A stretch of 64,000 bases of DNA from Mycobacterium sp. (lineage in GTDB: Bacteria; Actinomycetota; Actinomycetes; Mycobacteriales; Mycobacteriaceae). Under the pieces are notes generated by a model. It saw nothing but the letters and a program-made list of their open reading frames with translations. It searched no databases and was not told where the DNA came from. Shown here piece by piece: positions 58,914 to 64,000 of the stretch (position 1 is the stretch's first letter; every line of letters starts with the position of its first letter). The stretch covers positions 62,001 to 126,000 of the forward strand of contig NZ_SCRH01000045.1 in NCBI RefSeq assembly GCF_004298145.1. Reading direction: 5' to 3'. The position numbers and the translations under genes are program-made.

Positions 58914-60662
58914 ATTTCATCGATCACCAGATTCGCTGTCCTCGCGTCCGCGATCGCCTCACGTCCGTTAGCCGTCGAAGCAACGCACAGCGAACCAACC
59001 CACACGAACGGGCGCACGGTATACATCGCGGCGAGCCTGGATGCGGTGGACGTGCGCGACGCGGTCGCGGTGCAGGCGGCACTGCTGGCTGGTGGTGCGC
59101 TGCGCAAAGACTTGATGGTGCAGCTTGCCCGGCAACGTCCCGCGGTGGTGAAGCGTTATCTCGCTTTGGAACTCGGTCGCGTTGCCGAGCAACTGGACCA
59201 CGTCCTGCCGGCCCGGACGCTGAGCCGGATCAAATCGACGGGTTTGTCGGCGATCTCAGGCGGCAGCGACGAGTCGTTGCACCGCGCGCTGGGTCGCGAA
59301 CGTGTCCCGTCGCTGCCCGCATGGGTCGGTGTGTTGCAGCCGTCTCGGCTGCGGCGGACGAGTGAGGAGGACCTGCGGGCCTCGCCCACGGACCGCGACC
59401 TGAAGCAACTCGGCAAGCTTGAACAAGAAGACTCGCAACAGGAGGATGACGCCGGCGACGAGGGCGACGAAAGCAAGATCATTAATCTGCTGTCGGCTCC
59501 GGGAATACCCAATCCGCTCGGCGATGCGATCCAGAAGCTCCTTGGGATGGGTCGCAGCGGTCGGGACAAACACCAAGGCTCTGCCGAAATCCCGGTGGGC
59601 AAGCAACGATTTGGGCCGGTCGGGCGAAACGCCAGGAAGGGTCCGATGGGGCGGCTTCTGTCGGCTGTGCTCGAACCGGCTTCGGTCGTCGGTACGCGTT
59701 ACCCGGAGTGGGACTGCCACAAGGGTGCTTATCGCTTCGATTGGTGCGCGGTCGCCGAATACGATCCGGCCGACACGGAAGCCGCGCATGGTGATGACGC
59801 TGCCAGGTCTTTCCTGCAGCGTCCCCTGGCCCGAGTCGGAATCGAGCCCGAGCGCCACCGCCGCCAGCCGGAAGGCGATTCGCTGGATCTGTCGGCGTTG
59901 CTGGACTACGAGACCGACCGCCGGCACGGCGACAACCCGGACCCGTATATCTATGAGAGCAGTCGGCTGACCAGGCGTGACCTTTCGGTGCTTGTGCTCC
60001 TGGATTGTTCGGGTTCGACCGGAGAGGACGCCGGAGGTCGAGTTGTCTTCGAGGAGGAGCGTCGACTTGCCGGTGATCTCACGGTGGCGCTGGAACGGCT
60101 GGGTGATCGGGTGGGGACATATGGGTTCTACTCGCGCGGCAAGGACGCGGTGCGGTTTCTGAGGATCAAGAGCTTCAACGCAAGGTTCGATTCGGCCGCC
60201 AAACATCGGCTGCAGTCGGTTCAACCGTCCGGGTTCACACGCATCGGCGCCGCGATACGCCACGCCACCCATGTCCTGGAATCGCAGGCCTTGGCGAAGA
60301 ATATGGTGCTCTTGGTGGTTGGTGACGGACTGCCTTACGACGACGGCTACGAGGATCGCTATGCGCGTGCCGACGCGCGGCAGGCGATCAAGGAAGCGGT
60401 GCTGCAGGGAATCGGAGTCGCCGGAATCGGAATCCGCTCGTCGACCGAGCCCGAGGTCCTTGAGGACGTGTGGTCGGACGCGTCGTTCAGGGTGATCGGA
60501 CAATGCGGCGATATCCAGCGACACCTGCGCGGCCTGCTGCTCAACGCGCTGCGAGTCACACGCAGCAACGGCCGTCGGCGCGAACTGCTGTCCGAAGAAC
60601 ACCACGGATACCTCCGGTCGCTACACGCGGCCAAGCGCAATGCCATGAACACATATGTGTGA
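58914..60662 (+). CDS. NorD-like VWA protein (probable ATT start)
   Basis: About 582 residues in NorD/CbbO-like layout. The N-terminal helical part (DGRT-like TNGRTVYIAASL, VAVQAALLAGGALRKDL) is followed by an acidic linker (EQEDSQQEDDAGDEGDES) and a C-terminal von Willebrand A domain with MIDAS DCSGST near residue 362 and LLVVGDGLPYDDGYEDRYA. No ATG, GTG or TTG occurs in frame between the AveC stop (58900) and well into the conserved N-terminal region. ATT 58914 has AGGA 5 bases upstream and fits the expected N terminus. In-frame ATGs upstream lie inside the AveC gene. Partner of the following AAA+ protein. Confidence 0.83.
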   Translation: MSSITRFAVLASAIASRPLAVEATHSEPTHTNGRTVYIAASLDAVDVRDAVAVQAALLAGGALRKDLMVQLARQRPAVVKRYLALELGRVAEQLDHVLPARTLSRIKSTGLSAISGGSDESLHRALGRERVPSLPAWVGVLQPSRLRRTSEEDLRASPTDRDLKQLGKLEQEDSQQEDDAGDEGDESKIINLLSAPGIPNPLGDAIQKLLGMGRSGRDKHQGSAEIPVGKQRFGPVGRNARKGPMGRLLSAVLEPASVVGTRYPEWDCHKGAYRFDWCAVAEYDPADTEAAHGDDAARSFLQRPLARVGIEPERHRRQPEGDSLDLSALLDYETDRRHGDNPDPYIYESSRLTRRDLSVLVLLDCSGSTGEDAGGRVVFEEERRLAGDLTVALERLGDRVGTYGFYSRGKDAVRFLRIKSFNARFDSAAKHRLQSVQPSGFTRIGAAIRHATHVLESQALAKNMVLLVVGDGLPYDDGYEDRYARADARQAIKEAVLQGIGVAGIGIRSSTEPEVLEDVWSDASFRVIGQCGDIQRHLRGLLLNALRVTRSNGRRRELLSEEHHGYLRSLHAAKRNAMNTYV

Positions 60663-60677
60663 ACCAGTGAGGTGGGA

Positions 60678-61514
60678 ATGAGCGAATTGACAGTGGAGCA
60701 ACGGGATTTCGTGCGTGACAATGTTCTCGGGGAAGACCCGAAGAAACGCCCGTACATTCCTGTCGGTGACGAAGTCGACGTGTTCACCGCGGCGTGGCAA
60801 TCGGGTCTTCCGGTCATGCTGAAGGGCCCCACGGGTTGCGGCAAGACTCGGCTCGTTGAGCACATGGCAGACCAGTTCGGGGTGCCGCTGTTCACCGTAT
60901 GCTGCCATGAGGACATGACCTCGTCGGATCTGTTGGGCCGGTTCGTGCTCCGCGATTCAAGTACCGAGTGGGTGGACGGCCCCCTGACGCAGGCGGTGCG
61001 CCAAGGAGGCATCTGCTACCTCGATGAAGTCGTCGAAGCCCGCCAGGACGCGATCGTCGCTGTGCACTCGCTCGCCGATCACCGTCGCGAATTGAACATC
61101 GAGCGCCTCGGTGGCCTCAAACTGCAAGCGGCAGAGGGCTTTCAGCTCGTCGTGTCGTATAACCCCGGCTATCAGAGCGTTCTCAAGGACCTCAAGATGT
61201 CCACGCGCCAGCGTCTTGTCGGCATCGACCTGGGCTTTCCGCCCCCGGACGTCGAACGCAAGATTCTGCTGCAGGAAAGCGGCCTCGACTCCAACGCGCT
61301 CGACGACATCATCAGGCTGGGCCAAGCGATCCGCCGCCTCGATGACGCCGCATTGCGCGAGACCGCTTCCACGCGTGCGCTGGTCGCGACCGCGACCCTG
61401 GTGCGCGTTGGCCTGCGTCCCCGCACGGCGGCGGTGTCGGCGATCGCCAGTCCGCTGACCGATGACGTGGAAACTTGTGAGCGTTTGACGGTGCTGATCG
61501 ATTCGTATCTGTGA
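60678..61514 (+). CDS. NorQ/CbbQ-like MoxR AAA+ ATPase
   Basis: A 278-residue AAA+ protein of the NorQ/NirQ/CbbQ group. Walker A GPTGCGKT is at residues 50-57, Walker B is GGICYLDEVVEA, then a sensor region LVVSYNPGYQS and the family's KDLKMSTRQRLVGIDLGFP. These ATPases pair with VWA-domain proteins to remodel or load metal into oxidoreductases and Rubisco. Its genuine target is unknown, since no NorB/NorC is visible; the AveC-family protein two genes upstream is a candidate. ATG 60678 has GAGG 5 bases upstream. Confidence 0.92.
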   Translation: MSELTVEQRDFVRDNVLGEDPKKRPYIPVGDEVDVFTAAWQSGLPVMLKGPTGCGKTRLVEHMADQFGVPLFTVCCHEDMTSSDLLGRFVLRDSSTEWVDGPLTQAVRQGGICYLDEVVEARQDAIVAVHSLADHRRELNIERLGGLKLQAAEGFQLVVSYNPGYQSVLKDLKMSTRQRLVGIDLGFPPPDVERKILLQESGLDSNALDDIIRLGQAIRRLDDAALRETASTRALVATATLVRVGLRPRTAAVSAIASPLTDDVETCERLTVLIDSYL

Positions 61515-61549
61515 ACGGGACGACTCAGCACACGTTGGCCGCCGGTTGA

Positions 61550-62293
61550 CTACCCGCTGGTCGCGATGACCTCCAGGCTTTCGGCCGCGGGACTGAGATC
61601 CCGCTTGGCCCGCAGCACCGCGGCGCGCATCAAGTAGAACGTCACCAGGAACCAGCCGCCGAACAGCACCACCGGGATCCACAATCCGAACAGCCCATTC
61701 CACGACCACGGTCCGGAGTGGAAGAAGAACAACAGCTGGTCGGGCAGGATCAGCAAGACCACCATGATGTTGACGTAGCCGGCCCAGCGCGGAAAGACCG
61801 GATCGGAGCTCTTGTCGATGAAGGCGGCGATGGCGATCGCGACGGGGAGCGCCGCAAACATGGACACTCCACCGATGAACTGTAGCCACGCCATGTCGTT
61901 GAAAATATAAGTCAACTGAGCCGCCCGCTCTGGACGGTAGGCTGCGACGAGCCACCAAATGGCCGGGTAAAACGACAGGACCATGTTGCCGCAGCCGCCG
62001 ATCACTGCGCCATAGGTGAGCACGCCCGCGCCGCCTTCGACTTTGGACAGGAACTGCCCGATCGCGGCGGCGAAGAAGATGAAGACACCGGCCGCCCACA
62101 TCACCAGCACCATGCCGATGCGGATGCCATTGGTGTTGTCCTGGAAGATTCGCGCAATTTCATCGGCGTTGCGCGACGGAGAAACTGGGGGCAGAAAGCC
62201 GGCGAAGGCGCCCCAGCCGACAAAGAGCAGGAGCAGGTATCCGGGGCCGCACCAGGCGCCGAACAGACGAAGTTTGGCTTGGACTGGGGTCAT
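61550..62293 (-). CDS. PPxxP-family six-helix membrane protein, copy 5
   Basis: A 247-residue member on the minus strand. Signature elements are GFLPPVSPSRNADEIARIFQDNTNGIRIG after helix 1, FLSKVEGGAGVLTYGAV, YRPERAAQLTYIFNDMAWLQF, and PVFPRWAGYVNIMVV followed by FFHSGPWSWNG. The tail lacks a coiled coil. It is convergent with the NorQ-like gene and has a perfect inverted repeat 27 bases before its start, so it seems to be controlled on its own. Confidence 0.7.
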   Translation of the reverse strand: MTPVQAKLRLFGAWCGPGYLLLLFVGWGAFAGFLPPVSPSRNADEIARIFQDNTNGIRIGMVLVMWAAGVFIFFAAAIGQFLSKVEGGAGVLTYGAVIGGCGNMVLSFYPAIWWLVAAYRPERAAQLTYIFNDMAWLQFIGGVSMFAALPVAIAIAAFIDKSSDPVFPRWAGYVNIMVVLLILPDQLLFFFHSGPWSWNGLFGLWIPVVLFGGWFLVTFYLMRAAVLRAKRDLSPAAESLEVIATSG

Positions 62294-62319
62294 GCCATCT
62301 CCTAGCGAGCGGCGGATAT

Positions 62320-62337
62320 TAACGTGCGTTCACGTTA
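62320..62337. promoter_or_regulatory. Inverted repeat TAACGTG-CGTT-CACGTTA
   Basis: Perfect 7-base arms with a 4-base spacer, 27 bases upstream of the start of membrane protein copy 5 (62293, minus). Good candidate operator; TetR regulator 6, located just to the right, could bind it. Confidence 0.55.
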
Positions 62338-62505
62338 TCGTAGTAAACCAGTTTGCAGAAGACATTTGGCGACGCTCCGCGTTGTTTTGCGCAATTCGTG
62401 GCGTAGGGACTCATCCGTGCGGCGCAACCGCCGATGATGCCTGCTTCCCAACGCTGTTGTTTGGGCCCGAGTCCCGAGCGGTGCGGGCCGCCGCGCGAAG
62501 ACGCG

Positions 62506-63105
62506 TTACCTGTGTCGCGGGGGCCGTGTCGCGGCCGGCAGGCCGGCTTCGAGCATGCCGAACGCATGGTCGGCCAGCTTTGATATGTCATCGCCCGTTT
62601 CGATCGCCGCGTGCAGCACCGCGCGCAATGCGGACACCTTCGCCGACGCGAGCAGGTGGGCGTCCGGGCTGTCGGGCAAGCCGGCCGCGAAGTATCCCTT
62701 CAGTATTTCTTCCCACTCGTACGTGATTTCGAGATACCGCCGACGTGGGGCGGATTCGGTGAACCAGAGCCGCATGATCGTCACGCGCAGATCCGGCTCA
62801 AAATTCTCGAAGAACTGGCCCAGTTGTGTGGTGACCGCTGCACGCGCAATCGTCCATCGATCACCTTTGCTCGGCGCATTGTCCAGGGCGCGCCGCAATC
62901 CTTCGATGACTTCGGAGACCGCCGGGAACAGGACGTCCTCTTTAGTGCCGAAGTACCTGTTCAACGTGCTGCGCGAGCACATCGAGGCGTGCGCGATTTC
63001 TTCCATTCCGACCGAGTCGTAGCCGCGCTGCACGATCGGCTCGACGGCCGAGCGGACAATCGTCGCGCGTAGTGCCGCTTTCTTTCGCTCGCGTAATGAG
63101 CTCAT
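62506..63105 (-). CDS. TetR-family regulator 6
   Basis: A 199-residue regulator: basic start RERKKAALRATIVRSAVEPIVQRGY, helix-turn-helix MEEIAHASMCSRSTLNRYFGTKEDVLFPAV (residues ~34-63), and a helical ligand domain with RVTIMRLWFTESAPRRRYLEITYEWEEIL. It is transcribed in the same direction as membrane protein copy 5, 212 bases upstream of it, and divergent from the FAD oxidoreductase. The gap between it and copy 5 holds the 62320 inverted repeat and nothing else recognisable. Confidence 0.9.
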   Translation of the reverse strand: MSSLRERKKAALRATIVRSAVEPIVQRGYDSVGMEEIAHASMCSRSTLNRYFGTKEDVLFPAVSEVIEGLRRALDNAPSKGDRWTIARAAVTTQLGQFFENFEPDLRVTIMRLWFTESAPRRRYLEITYEWEEILKGYFAAGLPDSPDAHLLASAKVSALRAVLHAAIETGDDISKLADHAFGMLEAGLPAATRPPRHR

Positions 63106-63255
63106 CAGGAGTCAGCATAAGCGCGCAACTCGACATCGGCGCCGGCCGCGCTATTGCCGCAGCAGGCAACAAAGGGGCTTTGCCGTCCAGCCGATGGAGA
63201 ACAGGGAAGCGATCGAGTCTGGGCGGTGGCCAGCTGTGGTAACTTGGCCCCTGAT

Positions 63256-63265
63256 AACGATCGTT
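63256..63265. promoter_or_regulatory. AACGATCGTT palindrome (FAD oxidoreductase)
   Basis: Perfect palindrome about 80 bases before GTG 63346 and 151 bases upstream of the divergent TetR start. Third perfect copy in the window, with matching flanks (a further T and C on the right at all three). Confidence 0.5.
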
Positions 63266-63274
63266 TACTAACGG

Positions 63275-63349
63275 ATGATGCAGACCGAGCGGAGTTATGT
63301 GATGAAGCCTGCCGGGGAGCTTTTCAAACACCGGGCCGGTCGCTCGTGA
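63275..63349 (+). CDS. Possible 24-residue leader ORF
   Basis: A short frame with two tandem ATGs at 63275 and 63278 encodes a peptide ending in KHRAGRS. Its TGA overlaps the GTG start of the FAD oxidoreductase (GTGA), the usual sign of translational coupling. It may be a leader peptide that opens the ribosome site for the downstream gene, or chance. Too short for homology arguments. Confidence 0.25.
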   Translation: MMQTERSYVMKPAGELFKHRAGRS

Positions 63350-64000
63350 CTTCGGTCGTCGTCGTCGGCGCGGGGCTGTCCGGGCTGGCCGCCGCATACC
63401 GGTTGCAACAACGTGGCGCCACAGTCACGGTGCTCGAATCTGGTAGCGGACCAGGTGGCCGCGTGCAAACGGAGCGCCACGGCGGCTACATCGTCGATAC
63501 CGGGCCGGACGCCCTGACGGCCGGCTACGCGAGTTACCTGAAGTTGGTGGCGGATCTCGGGCTCGAGGACCGCCTGGTGGACACCAGCGCCGTCATGGGT
63601 CTCGTCCGGCAGGGGCGGGTGATCGACATCGATCCGGAAAACCTACCCAGCCTGCCCTTTACGCCCGCGCTGTCCATCCCGGGCAAGCTGCGCCTGGCCG
63701 CCGGGTTCATCCGATTGCGCAAGGCGATCAAAGGTGTCGACTCCTACGATATGGGGCGATCCTCGACGCTGGACGATCCGGATGTCTCCGCGCACGATTT
63801 CGCCCGACGCTATTTCGGCCGCGAGGTGGCCGAGTATCTCATCGATCCGATGATGCGCCTCACCACCGGTTCCGGCGCCCGGCACGCGTCCAGTGTGAAT
63901 GTGCTTGGAGCGCTGGGTGCCTGGTCTGGTGGCCTGCGTAGCCTGCGGGGCGGGTTGGCGACGGTGCCCAATGAGCTCGCATCGCGGCTCGATGTGCGCT
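63346..64000 (+). CDS. PPOX-like FAD oxidoreductase, N-terminal part (cut by window end)
   Basis: The frame is open to the window edge (~218 residues visible). It starts with the FAD fold VVVVGAGLSGLAAAYRLQQ, then TVLESGSGPGGRVQTERHGGYIVDTGPDAL, the layout of protoporphyrinogen oxidase, amine oxidase and carotenoid-modifying flavoproteins. SLPFTPALSIPGKLRLAAGF and FARRYFGREVAEYLIDPMMRLTTG match the PPOX-like group. GTG 63346 is chosen because it sits immediately before the conserved strand and overlaps the small upstream ORF. Substrate cannot be assigned from the fragment. Confidence 0.87.
   Translation, partial: MTSVVVVGAGLSGLAAAYRLQQRGATVTVLESGSGPGGRVQTERHGGYIVDTGPDALTAGYASYLKLVADLGLEDRLVDTSAVMGLVRQGRVIDIDPENLPSLPFTPALSIPGKLRLAAGFIRLRKAIKGVDSYDMGRSSTLDDPDVSAHDFARRYFGREVAEYLIDPMMRLTTGSGARHASSVNVLGALGAWSGGLRSLRGGLATVPNELASRLDVR

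Noticed and set aside
1..64000. tRNA, rRNA, insertion sequences, integrase or phage genes
   Set aside because: No cloverleaf-like tRNA, ribosomal sequence, transposase, integrase or terminal inverted repeats were recognised; island-like character rests on paralogue clustering and gene remnants only.

Overview
The window is high-GC actinobacterial DNA. The gene content points to Mycobacterium in the broad sense: an MmpL-type RND transporter, F420-type LLM oxidoreductases, a mycofactocin-type SDR, a PknK-like kinase fragment, a PpdK/Rv1126c-like pair, a WS/DGAT acyltransferase and many TetR regulators. Assignments rest on protein motifs recognised by eye; no database search was run. I see no rRNA, tRNA, CRISPR array, intact insertion sequence or phage gene.

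Layout. 1-4.0 kb: end of an aldehyde dehydrogenase gene, a 3Fe-4S ferredoxin, an AveC-like membrane protein and two tandem APH/EcKinase-fold kinases. 4.2-12.7 kb: a CrtI-like FAD oxidoreductase (minus), an epoxide hydrolase, a short PpdK with its Rv1126c-like partner, an acyl-CoA dehydrogenase, a membrane protein and an SDR (minus). 12.8-22.7 kb: PEP-swivel proteins 1 to 3, lipocalin-like proteins 1 and 2, and MmpL. 22.8-30.7 kb: a TetR gene divergent from a tight operon (LLM oxidoreductase, P450, lipocalin-like 3, PEP-swivel 4, two membrane proteins), closed by an EthR-like TetR. 30.9-34.7 kb: AveC-like protein, membrane protein, NorE-like, NorF-like, lipocalin-like 4. 34.7-43.6 kb: TetR, LLM oxidoreductase, PEP-swivel 5, a broken pknK-like gene, TetR, then the only full-length ATP-grasp/acceptor/His-swivel protein (PEP-swivel 6) followed by lipocalin-like 5. 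43.6-48.5 kb: TetR divergent from a DUF1214-like protein, a sulfotransferase and lipocalin-like 6, plus gene remnants. 48.5-52 kb: Sel1-repeat protein (minus), alpha/beta hydrolase, WS/DGAT. 51.9-56.7 kb (minus): a six-gene beta-oxidation-like operon. 56.8-61.5 kb: mycofactocin-type SDR, AveC-family protein, NorD-like and NorQ-like proteins. 61.5-64 kb: fifth copy of the membrane family, TetR, and the start of a PPOX-like FAD oxidoreductase.

The striking feature is lineage-specific expansion of poorly characterised families in one neighbourhood. There are six rifampicin-phosphotransferase-like proteins, five of them lacking the ATP-grasp domain. There are six two-domain lipocalin/CrtC-like proteins carrying an RD[RH][ST]xGxR motif, usually adjacent to the former. 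There are five small six-helix membrane proteins with a PPxxP motif and an FPRW..GPxxWNG signature, and three AveC-like membrane proteins. Each set sits with TetR regulators and redox enzymes using F420, mycofactocin, haem or FAD. NorE/NorF-like and NorQ/NorD-like accessory proteins are present although no nitric oxide reductase catalytic subunit is visible. My inference is a multi-operon system for oxidising, cyclising, phosphorylating or sulfating, and moving hydrophobic (terpenoid, steroid or polyketide-like) compounds. The chemistry itself cannot be read from the sequence.
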